Shown here one piece after another: positions 1-11,399 of a stretch of 64,000 nucleotides of DNA. Location: contig JAHBUX010000005.1 of NCBI GenBank assembly GCA_019637855.1, positions 1-64,000 on the forward strand, written 5' to 3'. Numbering within the stretch: the first letter of the stretch is position 1; each line of letters starts with the position of its first letter. The position numbers were made by a program, and so were the translations under genes. The stretch comes from Bdellovibrionales bacterium (GTDB taxonomy: Bacteria; Bdellovibrionota; Bdellovibrionia; Bdellovibrionales; UBA1609). The notes beneath the pieces were generated by a model, which saw only the letters and a program-made list of their open reading frames with translations, did no database searches and had not been told where the DNA came from.

Positions 1-55
1 TTCGTCGCCATCGAACGTGTGCACAGGCTTAGAAAGGGATCTCTGTGTTAAACAC

Positions 56-94
56 AAAAAAGAACCCCGCCTGGGGGAGGGAGTGGCGGGGTTC
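56..94 (-). terminator. Intrinsic terminator of the lipoprotein gene
   Basis: A perfect 10-bp inverted repeat (62-71 with 85-94, GAACCCCGCC and its complement) encloses a 13-nt loop. Read leftwards, it is followed by a run of T residues (A-tract 56-61 on the + strand). It lies 33 bp past the stop codon of the leftward lipoprotein gene, as expected for a Rho-independent terminator. Confidence 0.85.
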
Positions 95-127
95 ACGGAC
101 TATCTATTCGAATTTAATAACTACAGC

Positions 128-1717
128 TTATTTCTTCAGCTCAGCCGATTCGACCGTCTGAGTTTTGCTGTTTTGCATCTTCTTGTTCGCGATGCTGGCT
201 GCGCGGACCTGTTTAGCACCGTTGGCGCGGGCCTTTAGCGTGGCGTTCTTTGTCGACATTGTCGATTCACCACTCACAACCGTGTTCTCATTGGCGCGAG
301 CTTCTTGAGTAACCACTTGTTTAGCAGCCAGCGAAGCCTTCGTTGCGGCAGCAGCTTCCGCGGCGCGCTCGGTGTTGCGGATGGCAACAGCGGCAGCTAA
401 CGAACCGGAGCTCTCATTACCTTTGATCGCGAACTTTTGAGCGGCCGGCGACAGAGTGTTGGCTTGGCGGAACTCGAGCGGCTTAACAGCCTCTTGCGTT
501 GCGCTGCTTGAGATCTTAAACAAATTACCCGTGCTCGGAGCGACACCGGCTTTGGCCATCTCAACAACCGAACTTGTAGTCTGCTCGGGCAGGTTCAACT
601 GATTCTTCGCAGCCTCAGCCTGTTGACGGCGTCTAAATTGATCAAACGTCTCGTCATTTTTGGCGCTAACTGGCTTAGCCACCTGCTCTTGACGAGCCGC
701 CGCGACAACACCTTGATCACCAGCATCTGCCGTCACAGCGTCATTTTTAGCGCGAGACGATTCACCAGTCACGGGCCCCACTTCAGCGTCGCCCTTCAAA
801 CCTTCCGTTTTAACTTGTTCATTCTGAGCGCGGTCAGCAAACGGCTTCAGGTCAGGACCAAGGTTGCTTCCTACGATTTTGAAAGCCGGGGTTTTACCGT
901 CCTTCGCATCTTTAACAACTTCCAAAATAAACACAGCATAAGAGCGACCGCTCTTGGTGGCGAAATCAAATACCACCTGCACAAAACCGCAATCCGCAGA
1001 TGGGCAGAATGCCAAAGCGTAGAGGGCCTCGCCTTTTTTCATCGGTTCGCCGTTCATCTCACGCGTTTCGTGCAACTCTGCGTCCAGGGGAATTACATCG
1101 CCGTCTTTATCGAAATCAACGGGCGCACCTTCAACAAACAAGAAGCGCTCCTGACCATCCATAGCCAGGGCCGCTTTCAAAGACAATTGCAATGGGCGCG
1201 TAGAGGACACACCGCTAAAGCTGATCTCTTTCACGAAAGCCAAAGCTTGCGCATCGGTACCACCGACTTTTCCGTCCACCAGTCTAGTCAGAGTTTCGCG
1301 CTTAGTGACTTTACGCTGTTCAGGCTCGAGCTTTTCAAACTCCAGCCAAAACTTGCTCTTCGGCCCTTCGACCGCCTTATCACTGGGAGTCTGAGTTCCA
1401 GCACCTGCGCTTGGAGCCGGCGTTGTTCCATTCGAAGCCGGAGCACCCGGCAATTTCGCTGGGTCCAACATGATATCACTAGGCGGAGCATTCCTATTCA
1501 AAGTCGCGCCTTCAGGATTTTGTTCAAAAAGATTCTTGTCCCCATCGGCCCGCATGCGATCGGCTTCCGCCTTCGCTTTAATACGAGCGGCATACACTTC
1601 GGGAGCTTCACGATAGGATTTAAAAGCCGTCGAGCCGCGACCATCACAGGCTGCCAAAAGGCTGATACACATTGTGGCCGCCAGGCCGGCACGAATTACG
1701 TTCAACGACGATTTCAT
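128..1717 (-). CDS. Ala/Lys-rich lipoprotein of unknown function
   Basis: I do not recognise a named family. The start at 1717 is chosen because AGGGAGA lies just upstream and because the protein then opens with a lipoprotein signal peptide: basic N-terminus, hydrophobic stretch, and lipobox LAAC with Cys24. Asp25 at position +2 would favour inner-membrane retention under the E. coli rule; whether this organism follows that rule is unknown. The mature 505 residues begin with a charged, helix-prone stretch. A more ordered central part follows (about residues 130-300; it contains a possible disulfide pair, FCPSADCGF). The rest is long, low-complexity and rich in Ala, Lys, Glu and Gln, probably disordered or coiled. 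The gene stands alone, with a terminator after it and a divergent Tat-exported protein gene upstream. A longer frame to 1828 exists, but it would bury the signal peptide. Confidence 0.75.
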   Translation of the reverse strand: MKSSLNVIRAGLAATMCISLLAACDGRGSTAFKSYREAPEVYAARIKAKAEADRMRADGDKNLFEQNPEGATLNRNAPPSDIMLDPAKLPGAPASNGTTPAPSAGAGTQTPSDKAVEGPKSKFWLEFEKLEPEQRKVTKRETLTRLVDGKVGGTDAQALAFVKEISFSGVSSTRPLQLSLKAALAMDGQERFLFVEGAPVDFDKDGDVIPLDAELHETREMNGEPMKKGEALYALAFCPSADCGFVQVVFDFATKSGRSYAVFILEVVKDAKDGKTPAFKIVGSNLGPDLKPFADRAQNEQVKTEGLKGDAEVGPVTGESSRAKNDAVTADAGDQGVVAAARQEQVAKPVSAKNDETFDQFRRRQQAEAAKNQLNLPEQTTSSVVEMAKAGVAPSTGNLFKISSSATQEAVKPLEFRQANTLSPAAQKFAIKGNESSGSLAAAVAIRNTERAAEAAAATKASLAAKQVVTQEARANENTVVSGESTMSTKNATLKARANGAKQVRAASIANKKMQNSKTQTVESAELKK

Positions 1718-1941
1718 AATAGTCTCCCTGTTGGAGCCCGATGCGGCTACAACCCGTTGCCCTGTTGAGCAACCGCAATGCCACCGGCCTTTGCCCTTTA
1801 AATGGAAATAAGAACAAGGGGGCGACAATTCTCGTCACTCGCAGACGTAAAGGGCTGGTTTCACGTCACCGAAGGGGCTGACAAAGATATGACAAGGAGC
1901 TGATTGCCTAGCCGGTCACATCGCCTTAAACCGTCTATTAT

Positions 1942-3540
1942 ATGAATGAAATCTCCCGCCGACAGTTCCTGGACTTTATGGGCCGCGCCGCTGCCCTAAG
2001 CCTGCTCCCTGCCTGTGCCCTCCCCTCGCTAAGAGGTCAGAACACCAATCTGCCGTTCACCCCACTAAAGCCAACAGGCGCCGACGATCTGATTCTAGCC
2101 TCAGGCCTCGAGTATAAAGTGGTGACCAGCTGGGGAGATATTCTTAACCCCAAGCAGGAGCGTGTGGGATTCAACAACGACTTCTTGGCCTTTATCCCCC
2201 TCGATCCACGCTCATCCAACGAAGGCCTGCTGTGGATGAACAACGAATACCACGATCCGTATTACACACGTGGGTGGCGCCCCGGCCAAGAGTACACGGC
2301 GGCCGACATTGTTAAAGATCGTAAAGAGGTGGGTGGCACCATCGTGCATTTGCGCAAAAGAGAAGGCGAATGGACGGTCGTTGTGAACTCAAAATACAAT
2401 CGACGACTCGATGGTTTCACGCCGATCCCCTTGATCAGCGAGCAACCCATCTTCGGAACTCACCGTGCGATCGGCACCATGGGCGGATGCGCGGGAGGCG
2501 TTACGCCGTGGGGGACCATCTTGTCGTGCGAAGAGAACTATCACAATTTCGTCGGCGAGGTTGAATTCCTCAATGGCAAACGCACACACGTTCCTGCCAA
2601 ACCCTATCTTTCATGGGCCAAGGGCCCGCCACTTCCACCCGAACACTATGGGTGGGTGGTTGAAGTGGACCCGCGAACCGGGCGCGCCAAGAAGCTCACC
2701 GCGCTTGGCCGCTTCGCGCACGAGTCCGCAACCTGCATTCAAGCCGCCGATGGGCGTACTGTCGTTTACTCCGGTGACGACTCAGATCAAGAACATCTCT
2801 ACAAGTTCATTTCAGCGAAGCCTGGCAGCTTGGAAAAAGGCGAACTCTTTGTCGCCGATATTCCCGCTGGCCGATGGCGTTCACTCGCACGCGAGAAAGA
2901 CTTGCGTCTCAAAGCCTTTTTCAAAAATCAAACGGAGCTGCTGGTGCGTACTCGTGAGGCGGCCAAGATGATCGGCGCCACGCCACTCAATCGCCCCGAA
3001 GACATCGACATCGATCCGCTCACTCGCAATGTGTTTGTTTCGTGCACGGCGGGCAGCAAGGGCGGCGCAGACATCTACGGCTCACTTCTTAAAATTGAAG
3101 AGAAAGACGCGGATCCATTGAGCCTGGAGTTCACAGCCAGTACGTTCCTCGCCGGTGGACCCGAAAATGGTTTTGCCAATCCCGACAACTTGCTCTTCGA
3201 TCCCAAGGGTAATTTGTGGATGTGTACGGACATCTCAGAATCTAAACTCAACACGCCAGCCTTCGCCAGCTTTGCCAATAACGGCCTGTTCTACATCCCC
3301 TTCAGCGGTGCACACGCCGGCAAGCCGCTGCAGGTAGCCTCTGCACCGCGTGGGGCAGAGCTCACGGGAGCTTGTTTTTCACCCGACTTCAAAACTTTAT
3401 TTCTGTCTGTGCAACACCCTGGCGAGCGCGTTCATAAACGCCCGCAACTGGAGAGTCATTGGCCCGGCGGTGGCGACTCGGTACCGAAGCCGAGTGTTGT
3501 GGCCATTCGCGGCCCGACGCTAGAGTCTTTGCTTCGTTGA
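1942..3540 (+). CDS. Tat-exported PhoX-like (DUF839) phosphatase family protein
   Basis: The 532-residue protein opens with a twin-arginine signal (SRRQFLDFMG, residues 5-14), a hydrophobic stretch and a Cys/Ala-rich end, so it is probably exported folded. The body matches the DUF839/PhoX beta-propeller family. It has the SCEENYHNF segment near residue 195, FAHESAT near residue 258, a YSGDD turn, RPEDIDID near residue 350 and an NPDNLLFD repeat near residue 415. Characterised PhoX enzymes are calcium- and iron-dependent alkaline phosphatases that release phosphate from organic esters in the periplasm, and the CEEN glutamates belong to the metal site. Activity here is inferred from family membership; many DUF839 proteins are uncharacterised. 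No strong ribosome-binding site precedes the ATG. It is transcribed alone, and a hairpin with a T-tract lies downstream. Confidence 0.85.
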   Translation: MNEISRRQFLDFMGRAAALSLLPACALPSLRGQNTNLPFTPLKPTGADDLILASGLEYKVVTSWGDILNPKQERVGFNNDFLAFIPLDPRSSNEGLLWMNNEYHDPYYTRGWRPGQEYTAADIVKDRKEVGGTIVHLRKREGEWTVVVNSKYNRRLDGFTPIPLISEQPIFGTHRAIGTMGGCAGGVTPWGTILSCEENYHNFVGEVEFLNGKRTHVPAKPYLSWAKGPPLPPEHYGWVVEVDPRTGRAKKLTALGRFAHESATCIQAADGRTVVYSGDDSDQEHLYKFISAKPGSLEKGELFVADIPAGRWRSLAREKDLRLKAFFKNQTELLVRTREAAKMIGATPLNRPEDIDIDPLTRNVFVSCTAGSKGGADIYGSLLKIEEKDADPLSLEFTASTFLAGGPENGFANPDNLLFDPKGNLWMCTDISESKLNTPAFASFANNGLFYIPFSGAHAGKPLQVASAPRGAELTGACFSPDFKTLFLSVQHPGERVHKRPQLESHWPGGGDSVPKPSVVAIRGPTLESLLR

Positions 3541-3641
3541 TATCTGGTATAAACAACGGCTTATAAGTCGGGAGTCCACAGCTTATACACACGAGAAATA
3601 ATTACTGAAACCCAGTGGTTTCGCCCCGTTACCCACACCTG

Positions 3642-3666
3642 AAAGCACGCATTGCTTTAGTTTTTT
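3642..3666 (+). terminator. Probable intrinsic terminator after the PhoX-like gene
   Basis: A short perfect stem AAAGCA/TGCTTT (3642-3647 with 3653-3658) is followed within two bases by six T residues. A second perfect hairpin, GAAACC/GGTTTC, lies just before it at 3607-3622. The stem has only two G-C pairs, so its strength is uncertain. Confidence 0.5.
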
Positions 3667-3729
3667 GTCGATCCGCGGTAGGACGGTTTTGTCCGTAAAC
3701 AACACACATGCCTCGTCAGGGAGATTTGC

Positions 3730-6700
3730 GTGAACCGTTCCCTCCGCAAAACACTGAACCTAATTATCGCCTTTACTATGGCCGTGCCCTCTATGGGCTT
3801 GGCACATCCGTCGACACCTCCATCGCCGATCACTCCGCAGATGCAAAACAGTGCCGACATCTACGGTACGCAGTTCGCGAACCTGGAACAAGCCGGTGCA
3901 GGGCAAGTCAAAGGTTCATTGCCACCTGATCGTTTCTTACTGATGGAGCAAAGTGTTTTCCGCCGTGAGATTCCCGTCGTGCGCACGTTCCTCGGCCACA
4001 CGTTTCGCAAATGGCGCCTCGAAGCTTTGCATCGCAAAGTGGCCGCCTTCGCCGTTCGCTTACCGGACAGCAGTGCCGAGTTGAACACCGATGAACTGGT
4101 ACATTTTGCCAAAGCCTTGCTGCCTATCTACGCCAATATGAAGTGGATGCGTAACGAGCATCCGATCAACAAAGAAGTACTGGAAGCCATCACCCATATC
4201 TCTAGCTCCGGCACCCTAGCTGACGCTCTTTTACCCCTCCTGTCTCTTGACGGGGAAAAACTGGTGGAAACGCAAGCCATCGCCGATGGAGAACAGCGTT
4301 TAGACGCCACTGTCACTCTTATGCTGACGGGTTTGACGAACGATCACCTGACCAATGGCCGTCGCAGCGACACTCCGCTATTCATCTGGGACTCGCAAAA
4401 AAGCTCCGGCCGTCTGACCCGCATCGCACGTGTACTGACTGCTTTTCAAGAGCGCTGGAGCAGCAACGAACGCCTGCAGGTGGCCAATCCCACCGAATCT
4501 CCATACGAGCGCAAAACCCGCGCCATCAACTGGTGGGACACGTCCGTTCAGATTCAAGACAACGACAAAGTCTTGCAGACTCTCAACATGCGTGACACCG
4601 CTGCCGGAGTCGATTCTTCACAGAGTCAGCCCTTCTTTTGCGCGCAGGAAAAATGCCGTTTCAATATCGTTAAGGATAAAACCGTTCTGCACAGCTTCGG
4701 CATCCCGTCGAAGGTCGTCGCCACATTCAACGAATTCGTCGTCTTCACCCATGCCGACGGTTACGATGCCGAAACTGGAACTCAATATCTCCTCTTTATG
4801 GACATGAAGACCTACAGCGGCTTGATCGGCAACGAAGACCTACCCATCTTCCGCTTGCCCCTGAAGATCGATCAGCCCGTGCGCTCCATGGATATTCGCG
4901 ATGGCCGCCTGACGTTGAATGGTCAGTTCGGCGTGGACGCCAGCTTCTTCAAGCAAGCTTCCGAGATGCAACAGGTGGCTTTCAACCTACAAGCCAATTT
5001 GCTCAGCCCCGACTCGTGGGCTAAAGTTCTGCCGTTGGTGGATTCGGTGCAAGAGTTCTTCTCCAAGTCCGTACACAACGAACTGCAAGAGGCGCAGAAC
5101 AAACAAACCGGAATGAAATCCGCGACCGTTCTAATGGAACGCTTGGGCACTGAGTTGCAAGCCCATCTGGACGCGCAAAAACAGTTGAAGCCGTTGAACG
5201 CCGATGAAAAGGCGGACCTGAAGGCGATCACCTCGGCACCCGCCATCCTCGAAAACGGTCAAGTCGACCAAGCAATTGCGTCGCTGAAACTGTATCATCA
5301 ACGTGTAAGCCAGAGTGAAGTCCTCGGCCAAATCATGCACGAGTCGCAAGAGCGCCTTCGTATCTCGCGCAAACTCACCGCACGCGTGCGACTGCTCGGT
5401 TCGGCTTGGGTTTCGCCTCGTCCCTTTGCTAGCCAAAAGATCAAAGAGGCTCTAGGTGCCTGGTACGTCCGTCATCCAGGTAAAGACGGTGTGATGGAGC
5501 GCTTGTTGCGCTTAACCGATCGTCCGTATGTGAACGCGGGCGTAATCGGCGCCGGTATTATGGCCGCCGTGGCTCCTGATTCTTTCCACAGCATGGTGAA
5601 TCTCGGCTTAAGCGCCGGCACTTCGATTGTCGATTACATCACTTTCGCTTTGGGCGGAATGGGTGAAGCTAGCGTTGAAGGCACGAAAGCCACTGGAGCT
5701 TTCTTCACCGACATAAGCACGATTCCGGAACAATACTTCAATGACGGTGCCTGGATGCGCACGCTTGTGGCCATTCCAACCTATATCGGCTTTTTGGCCG
5801 GACTGTATTTTACCGGTCACTTTGCTTTTAACTTGGCTCAGCTGTTCCGCGATCTAAAGAAACCTGGGATCAATGGTTTCGTCGATCGCCAACAAAAGTT
5901 CAAAGAGGAGTACTACGCCAACCTCGCGAAGGACGAAGCATCTCATCGCAATTTTGGCAGTGAAGTCACCTTCACGCCGGAAGAAGATGCTCAGATTCGT
6001 CAGTGGACGGATGTGCGGCGCGCCGAGTTCCGCAAAGGCGGCGTGTTCGCGCGCATGGGCAACGCCATCAAAAATACATTCAACAAAATCGTCGATACAG
6101 CCGTCGCCCCGATGCGCAGCCTGATTGATGCTTCGATGGAAAGTCAGAACGAAGACATTCTCAATGCCATGGTTCGCGCCGAAACTTCTCCGGCCGTACA
6201 AAAGGGTCTGACCGACAGCAAAGAAGACCATCACACCTTCTGGACCGCGTTCATGCGAACTGCGGCTGGCAAAGCCCTGGGTGACGCTTCGGGCAGCGTC
6301 ACCAAATTCATTGGCAAGTACGGTGGTGCCGTAAAAGACCTGACCTTCTCGTTGCCCGCTCTGGAACTAACACTCTCGCGTTGGGTACATGTATGGAACG
6401 AATGGGCCATGTGGCGTACTGCAGTTTTTGGTTGGGCCAAAGTTCGCGTACTAGGTTCAGATATTCCCGTATTCATCAAAGTACGACCGCTTAGCTTTGC
6501 GGCCAAACTGCTTTACCCTGAATTTCAAAAAACCGTCGGTATGCGCCGCACAGGCCAGCGCGTTTTACCCACAGAACTCAACGGAGGCCTGCGTAGCCGC
6601 TTCGGCACCATGTGGGACAAGGTCAGCAAATACAATGCTTCGGGTATCTCTGACTCTTCATTGCAGACAGATCCCGACACGTCGGCTGAACTCCTGCATC

Positions 6701-8307
6701 TTCCCGGCAACTGGAATCCACAGCTCCAATTGCAGGCGCTAGAGAAGTTTGAAGATCAAATCATCGATGTCGAGAAAGAGATCAGCGAAGTCGCCTTCCG
6801 CAAGTCGCTAGAGGCTTTGTCTGATTACATGACCGACAAAAAAGATTTGAAAATTCTGTTCAACGCCAAAGGTATTACCAATATCGTCGAACCCGATATT
6901 CGCGAGCTCAGCTGGAAATCGCAAACCTTCGTGCGCGCGCATTACGATTCGGCGTACACCGCGGCGATGACCAAGTATTTGAATGAAGAAGTCGAACGTC
7001 GTGAAGCGGCCTCCAATGTGGAGAGCGTGGTTGAACTCGATGCAGCTCCCACGCCGATCCCTGTAGAAGCGCAAACTGAGGTTGATCAAACCCAGCAAGA
7101 TGCACAGGACAGCCTGATCGATTTGAAAAACCATTTGGCACGCTTGAATGTATCACCGGATGGCGTGGTGCATGACTACGGCTTCGACCTACTTTCTGCC
7201 CGTAGCGCGGCGCTTGCCGTGGCTGGCGACCAATCCCATATCGAAGCAGCCAAAGTCGCGGTGGCAAAAGGTCGACTGTCGCCGAGCAACTTCATACGCA
7301 ACACCAAGTTTGGTCTGATCGCGGATTACGATCCCACTCAGAACAAAACCATGAAGCGTGTCGAAGAGGTGCATCGTCGTCTGCAATCACCGTCGGCAAT
7401 GGGTCGTGCGGTTCGCGCCGAACTTGTGAAGCTGGTGTTGACCGTTCCGATTGAACTGACGGCGCGCTTGATCTTTACGGCCGGTATCTTCGAAGGTGCT
7501 ATGAAGCCCTTGCAAGAGCATTTCTGGGGACCAAACTCGGTGTTCTTCCTTTCTGAGACATCCTTCATGATGATTTTCGCCTCAGGTTTCGTGATGTCGA
7601 TGATGGCCGATGCTTGGTTGAAAGTTCAGCAAGATGCCCGTCAGGATGAAGCCGGTGAATTCGGCGCCATTCCTGTAGGTGAAGATGCCGAGAAGAGTTT
7701 CTTGCGCTGGTACCTCAAGCAGTTCAACGAGGAAGAAAACTCATTGATGAAGAACTGGAAGCAAGCCAACTCACTGGCTTTCTGGAACATGCCGGCGGCA
7801 ATTCCCAACATCCTGTTGTTCTGGGCCATGTTCTCTGGTCGTTTTGATCTGTCCTTGTTGCTCGCGGGCTACGTACTCTCGTTCGGTACTCCGCTTTCGG
7901 CAATTCACTATAAAGTGGATCAAGCCTTCGAACGCGCCGTGCACTTCGCCGCCCGCGGAATTAAGGAAGAAAAATGGATGGCGCATCCAGAGGTACAGAA
8001 GCTTCTGGTGCCTGAGATGCAGAAGTCGCGCTTCCGTTTCTCGATCTATAACGATCTGTGGAACACCATTCAGGGTGACTGGTTGAATAACGTTGAGTTT
8101 ATCCCGACCAGCCTTGGGACTCGCGGCTTCCAGCGCGCCATGTTCGGCGGCGGATTGCTTGAAGAGTACATCATCAAAGGCGCACTCAGACCGATTCAGC
8201 ATGCCGTGACCGGGATTCCTGTACTCGAGCACGTCGTAAAGCCGCTGGCCAAGGGCTGCGAGTTCCTGTTGTCGAACGGCAATACGGATCTTAAGCTTGG
8301 GAAGTAA
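3730..8307 (+). CDS. Very large exported/membrane protein, 1525 residues, unknown function
   Basis: Translation starts at a GTG with AGGGAG about seven bases upstream. The first 26 residues form a Sec signal peptide ending near GLAHPS. I recognise no catalytic family. Hydrophobic segments predicted to span the membrane lie near residues 605-620, 675-705, 1233-1255, 1277-1295 and 1352-1390. They split the protein into a large N-terminal extracytoplasmic part (residues 27 to about 600), a middle charged region rich in predicted helices, and a C-terminal membrane bundle. Four Trp-containing segments around residues 880-900 ([12 protein letters not shown]) stand out. The gene is single-copy in the window, has no obvious operon partner, and its end overlaps the convergent yyaL-like gene by 17 bp. 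Its size and topology suggest an envelope-spanning or secretion-related protein, but that is inference only. Confidence 0.8.
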   Translation: MNRSLRKTLNLIIAFTMAVPSMGLAHPSTPPSPITPQMQNSADIYGTQFANLEQAGAGQVKGSLPPDRFLLMEQSVFRREIPVVRTFLGHTFRKWRLEALHRKVAAFAVRLPDSSAELNTDELVHFAKALLPIYANMKWMRNEHPINKEVLEAITHISSSGTLADALLPLLSLDGEKLVETQAIADGEQRLDATVTLMLTGLTNDHLTNGRRSDTPLFIWDSQKSSGRLTRIARVLTAFQERWSSNERLQVANPTESPYERKTRAINWWDTSVQIQDNDKVLQTLNMRDTAAGVDSSQSQPFFCAQEKCRFNIVKDKTVLHSFGIPSKVVATFNEFVVFTHADGYDAETGTQYLLFMDMKTYSGLIGNEDLPIFRLPLKIDQPVRSMDIRDGRLTLNGQFGVDASFFKQASEMQQVAFNLQANLLSPDSWAKVLPLVDSVQEFFSKSVHNELQEAQNKQTGMKSATVLMERLGTELQAHLDAQKQLKPLNADEKADLKAITSAPAILENGQVDQAIASLKLYHQRVSQSEVLGQIMHESQERLRISRKLTARVRLLGSAWVSPRPFASQKIKEALGAWYVRHPGKDGVMERLLRLTDRPYVNAGVIGAGIMAAVAPDSFHSMVNLGLSAGTSIVDYITFALGGMGEASVEGTKATGAFFTDISTIPEQYFNDGAWMRTLVAIPTYIGFLAGLYFTGHFAFNLAQLFRDLKKPGINGFVDRQQKFKEEYYANLAKDEASHRNFGSEVTFTPEEDAQIRQWTDVRRAEFRKGGVFARMGNAIKNTFNKIVDTAVAPMRSLIDASMESQNEDILNAMVRAETSPAVQKGLTDSKEDHHTFWTAFMRTAAGKALGDASGSVTKFIGKYGGAVKDLTFSLPALELTLSRWVHVWNEWAMWRTAVFGWAKVRVLGSDIPVFIKVRPLSFAAKLLYPEFQKTVGMRRTGQRVLPTELNGGLRSRFGTMWDKVSKYNASGISDSSLQTDPDTSAELLHLPGNWNPQLQLQALEKFEDQIIDVEKEISEVAFRKSLEALSDYMTDKKDLKILFNAKGITNIVEPDIRELSWKSQTFVRAHYDSAYTAAMTKYLNEEVERREAASNVESVVELDAAPTPIPVEAQTEVDQTQQDAQDSLIDLKNHLARLNVSPDGVVHDYGFDLLSARSAALAVAGDQSHIEAAKVAVAKGRLSPSNFIRNTKFGLIADYDPTQNKTMKRVEEVHRRLQSPSAMGRAVRAELVKLVLTVPIELTARLIFTAGIFEGAMKPLQEHFWGPNSVFFLSETSFMMIFASGFVMSMMADAWLKVQQDARQDEAGEFGAIPVGEDAEKSFLRWYLKQFNEEENSLMKNWKQANSLAFWNMPAAIPNILLFWAMFSGRFDLSLLLAGYVLSFGTPLSAIHYKVDQAFERAVHFAARGIKEEKWMAHPEVQKLLVPEMQKSRFRFSIYNDLWNTIQGDWLNNVEFIPTSLGTRGFQRAMFGGGLLEEYIIKGALRPIQHAVTGIPVLEHVVKPLAKGCEFLLSNGNTDLKLGK

Positions 8308-10291
8308 GCTGTTTTAAAGCCTCATCTTTAGAGCGGGCCGGTTGCAAACACCGGCCTTCTTCGCAAATGTAAATCCCCGTTTCACTCTTACCGGTTGCGA
8401 CGGGCCAACCGCTGTGCGGAGTGGTCCAGAGCACGTAAGGCGATAGTCGCCGTTGCTCAGCCGCACGCAGCTGCTCGGGCCAATCGCCTCCAACCACAAC
8501 CGCAACACGCGGATGAGAGAGCGACCAATCCAGAGCCAAGCCTAAAAACGGTAAGCCCGACGGATATTTCTTCAATTTGGGAAAAAGCTGAGTGAACAGC
8601 TGCTCGGCCTTATCGCGAAACTCAATGTCACCGGTCAGAGAAAAAAGCCGCGTGAGATTATAAGCCGCCATGGAGTTGGCTCCCGGTGACACTCCATCGT
8701 AGTCGTCCTTCGTGCGCAAAGGCAAAAGCGGGTCGCGCCCGTTGCTGGTGAAGTACCCACCATCTTGATCATCCCAGAAAAGGCTATCTAGCGTTTTCTG
8801 CAGTTCGCGCGTGAAGCTCACGATCTTGGCGTCGGGGGTGATCTGCGACAGCTCAAGGCCGGCCATAATCAACGCGCTGTAGTCCTCCGAAGTGGCCTGC
8901 GCTTTGGCTTCGCCCTCACGCCAGAAGCGGGACAACCCACCATCTGCATTCCACAAAGCCTCTTGCATAAAACCAAAAGCACGCAAGGCAGCTTGAGTGT
9001 AGCGTGGTTCGGCCAGTTGAGCTCCAGCACGAGCGAAGGCGCAAATCATCCAGCCGTTCCACGCCGCGATCACTTTGTCGTCTAAATGAGGAGCGGGACG
9101 CTGAGCCCGCATTCCACGTAGTTTAACTAAGGCCGAGGCGATCTCGGGTTGCCGCTTCACCGTTCCATCGTAACCCTCTTGTAGGTGCAAGATGTTGCGC
9201 CCTTCGAACTGGCCTGCGGCTGTCACGCCATAGGCTTTCTCTAACGCCGTCAACTCCTCGGCGCTTAAATCCCGTTTTAACTCTTCATAAGAATAGGTGG
9301 CAAAATAACCCTCTTCGTTATGCCCGGACTGCGGGTCCAGCGAATCCGCATCTTGAGCGGAGTAAAAACCGCCGCGCTCATGAGTCATCTCACGCAGCAC
9401 GTAGTCCAGGGTTTCACGCACTCCACGCTCAAACTCGGGTTCACCATAAAGCGCCAAGGCGTCGAGCAATGCCAGCGTGATCATGGCTTGGTCATAGAGC
9501 ATCTTTTCAAAATGCGGCACCAGCCACTTCGCATCGACCGAATAACGATGAAAACCGCCCATCAGGTGGTCATACATCCCTCCCCGCAGCATATGGGACA
9601 AGGTGGAAGTGACCATAGTTTCGGCATGATTCAAACCGGATTTCAGATCCTGGCGCATCATCACCATAAGGTTCATGGTCTGCGGAAACTTGGGAGCACC
9701 ACCGAAGCCACCATTGATCTCGTCAAACGCATAGTGAAAATGATTGGTGTAGGCCGCTAGAAACTCTTTACGTTCCGCCACACCGAACTCCTCGGCTTCG
9801 CCTTTTTCCGGCGCCGAAATCGCCGCCAGCAAATGATCACCATCTTTCAAAAGCGCGGATTGATCGCTCTTCCAAATTTCACTCACTCTGCGCAAGAGCT
9901 GCAGAAAACGATATTTGGGAAAATAGGTGCCCGCAAAGAAGGGCTTGCCTTCAGGAGTCAACCAAACGGACATCGGCCAACCACCCCCACCCGAAAGGGT
10001 CTGCAGCGCCTTCATATATAAGTCATCGACATCGGGGCGTTCTTCGCGATCCACTTTAAGACACACATAATCGGCATTGAGAACGTCGGCCACCTCTTGG
10101 TCCTCAAAGGACTCATGGGCCATCACGTGACACCAGTGACAGGTTGAATAACCGATCGATAAAAAGATCGGCTTCCCTTCCTGTCGAGCTTTATTGAAGG
10201 CGTCCTCTCCCCAGGCGAACCAGTGGATCGGATTGTCCTTGTGTTGTTGTAGATAGGGCGATTTTTCAGTGGCGAGTCTGTTTATAGCCAT
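8291..10291 (-). CDS. yyaL: YyaL/SSP411-type thioredoxin-domain protein (DUF255)
   Basis: The protein has 666 residues, the usual length for this family. The N-terminal thioredoxin-like domain (residues 1 to about 165) carries the family signature ending in STCHWCHVM, with the redox pair Cys51-Cys54 and the opening [11 protein letters not shown]. The remainder resembles an alpha/alpha-barrel of the six-hairpin glycosidase or epimerase fold, with motifs [16 protein letters not shown] and FYSAQDADS. The biochemical role of the family is unsettled; a cellobiose/N-acylglucosamine epimerase-like fold joined to a thioredoxin fold is all that is safe to say. No signal peptide is present, so it is cytoplasmic. 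The AAGGAGG ribosome-binding site sits unusually close (about 2 nt) to the ATG. Its stop overlaps the convergent giant membrane-protein gene. Confidence 0.9.
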   Translation of the reverse strand: MAINRLATEKSPYLQQHKDNPIHWFAWGEDAFNKARQEGKPIFLSIGYSTCHWCHVMAHESFEDQEVADVLNADYVCLKVDREERPDVDDLYMKALQTLSGGGGWPMSVWLTPEGKPFFAGTYFPKYRFLQLLRRVSEIWKSDQSALLKDGDHLLAAISAPEKGEAEEFGVAERKEFLAAYTNHFHYAFDEINGGFGGAPKFPQTMNLMVMMRQDLKSGLNHAETMVTSTLSHMLRGGMYDHLMGGFHRYSVDAKWLVPHFEKMLYDQAMITLALLDALALYGEPEFERGVRETLDYVLREMTHERGGFYSAQDADSLDPQSGHNEEGYFATYSYEELKRDLSAEELTALEKAYGVTAAGQFEGRNILHLQEGYDGTVKRQPEIASALVKLRGMRAQRPAPHLDDKVIAAWNGWMICAFARAGAQLAEPRYTQAALRAFGFMQEALWNADGGLSRFWREGEAKAQATSEDYSALIMAGLELSQITPDAKIVSFTRELQKTLDSLFWDDQDGGYFTSNGRDPLLPLRTKDDYDGVSPGANSMAAYNLTRLFSLTGDIEFRDKAEQLFTQLFPKLKKYPSGLPFLGLALDWSLSHPRVAVVVGGDWPEQLRAAEQRRLSPYVLWTTPHSGWPVATGKSETGIYICEEGRCLQPARSKDEALKQLTSQA

Positions 10292-10443
10292 GCCTCCTTA
10301 TAGGGGCGCCTAAGAAGCGCTGTCCAGTCCTTTGACACCTGCCCATGGCGCTGTTTTCAGATCGTATAGGCTCAGGGCCAAAGTGCGAAGGCAGGGCACC
10401 GTGGTTGCAATTTCCTCGGTCGTCCCCAAACACTGGAGAGCAA

Positions 10444-10848
10444 ATGAAATTCGTTGCTTTGGCAATCCTGGCCGCCCTAACAACGACCACAGCCTTTGCC
10501 GATGTACCAATGTGCGGAGGGGAAAAATATTCGAATTTAAGCAAAGACGTCTTGCAGTCGACTAACGGAATCTTGAGTCTCTCGGCTTCCTTTGCGGGCA
10601 AGGACACCGGCTACGGGCTCTCCGTCATCACTAGCGGCAAGAACATCAAAATCAGAGCCCGCGGCGCCACCTTTCCCGCTAAAATCTGCAAAAAAGGCGC
10701 AAAACAGTTCGTCGCTGTCGTAGACACTTCCGCCAACCTATTTGCCGGCGCCAAAGAGTACAGACTAACAATCAACGTGGTTAGCCCGACCGAGATGCGC
10801 ATCACGGAGTCCAACGGCTCCCTCAACGACACTTTCATCGCGAACTAG
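10444..10848 (+). CDS. Small exported protein of unknown function
   Basis: The 134-residue product starts at 10444, chosen because GGAGAG precedes that ATG and the translation then opens with a clean Sec signal peptide (cleavage after TTAFA, near residue 19). The mature part of about 115 residues has two Cys (CGG near the new N-terminus and IC near the middle) and looks like a small beta-rich domain. A longer frame to 10345 would mask the signal. It is followed after 11 bp by a second exported protein gene on the same strand, so the two probably form an operon. I recognise no family. Confidence 0.7.
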   Translation: MKFVALAILAALTTTTAFADVPMCGGEKYSNLSKDVLQSTNGILSLSASFAGKDTGYGLSVITSGKNIKIRARGATFPAKICKKGAKQFVAVVDTSANLFAGAKEYRLTINVVSPTEMRITESNGSLNDTFIAN

Positions 10849-10859
10849 GATCGTGCGAC

Positions 10860-11399
10860 ATGAGATATGCTATTTTCCTGGCGTTGCTGTTGGCGCAAAC
10901 TAAAGCTTTTGCCACCCTCGATTTCGAAATCAAAAATGTTACGGGTTGGAAGGTGGCCGAAATCTCCGATCGCGATCCGGTCAAAAAGCTTTCCGGCGGT
11001 GCCGAGGCCACGATCGTTCGCGAAGATGCCGCCACGGATCTCACCATCAATATATTCGTACACACTCTCAAAAGTTCCAATGACGTGAAGCCCACGGGCA
11101 CCGACCTGGTACATTGGCGCAAGGCCCTTTTTGGCGACCGCCTTCCGAAAGGCCAAAGAGAATCGATTATTCGTAAAGACGGGGTCGATCGCTATATAGT
11201 GGAGTTCCAAAGCGATTCGGGCACGGCGACCATGTTGCACAGCTTGGTGATGGTCACGACTATCAATGGGAAGCTATATGCCTTCTCCTATGAAAACGAA
11301 CGTGGTGACTATTTGAAACAGGCCGAAGAGATTAAAGAACTTCTGCGCGCTTTGGTGTTGTCACCCAAACCTATGCGCCCTTCCGAGCCAAAAACTTAA
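10860..11399 (+). CDS. Exported protein of unknown function
   Basis: The 179-residue protein carries an 18-residue Sec signal peptide ending AKAFA. The mature part contains alternating hydrophobic strands and the phrase GTDLVHWRKALFG near the middle. It resembles the general pattern of small periplasmic proteins in which a strand-rich domain follows a helical start, but I cannot name the family. It follows the preceding small exported protein by 11 bp, with AGGA upstream of the ATG, so the pair is probably co-transcribed. The last 29 bp overlap the convergent STAS/zinc-ribbon gene. Confidence 0.7.
   Translation: MRYAIFLALLLAQTKAFATLDFEIKNVTGWKVAEISDRDPVKKLSGGAEATIVREDAATDLTINIFVHTLKSSNDVKPTGTDLVHWRKALFGDRLPKGQRESIIRKDGVDRYIVEFQSDSGTATMLHSLVMVTTINGKLYAFSYENERGDYLKQAEEIKELLRALVLSPKPMRPSEPKT

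Noticed and set aside
623-1768. A 381-codon open frame opposite the lipoprotein gene
   Set aside because: It lies wholly antisense to a protein with signal peptide and RBS, and its translation is full of Arg/His/Phe with no family pattern; it is a shadow of the GC-rich codon use.
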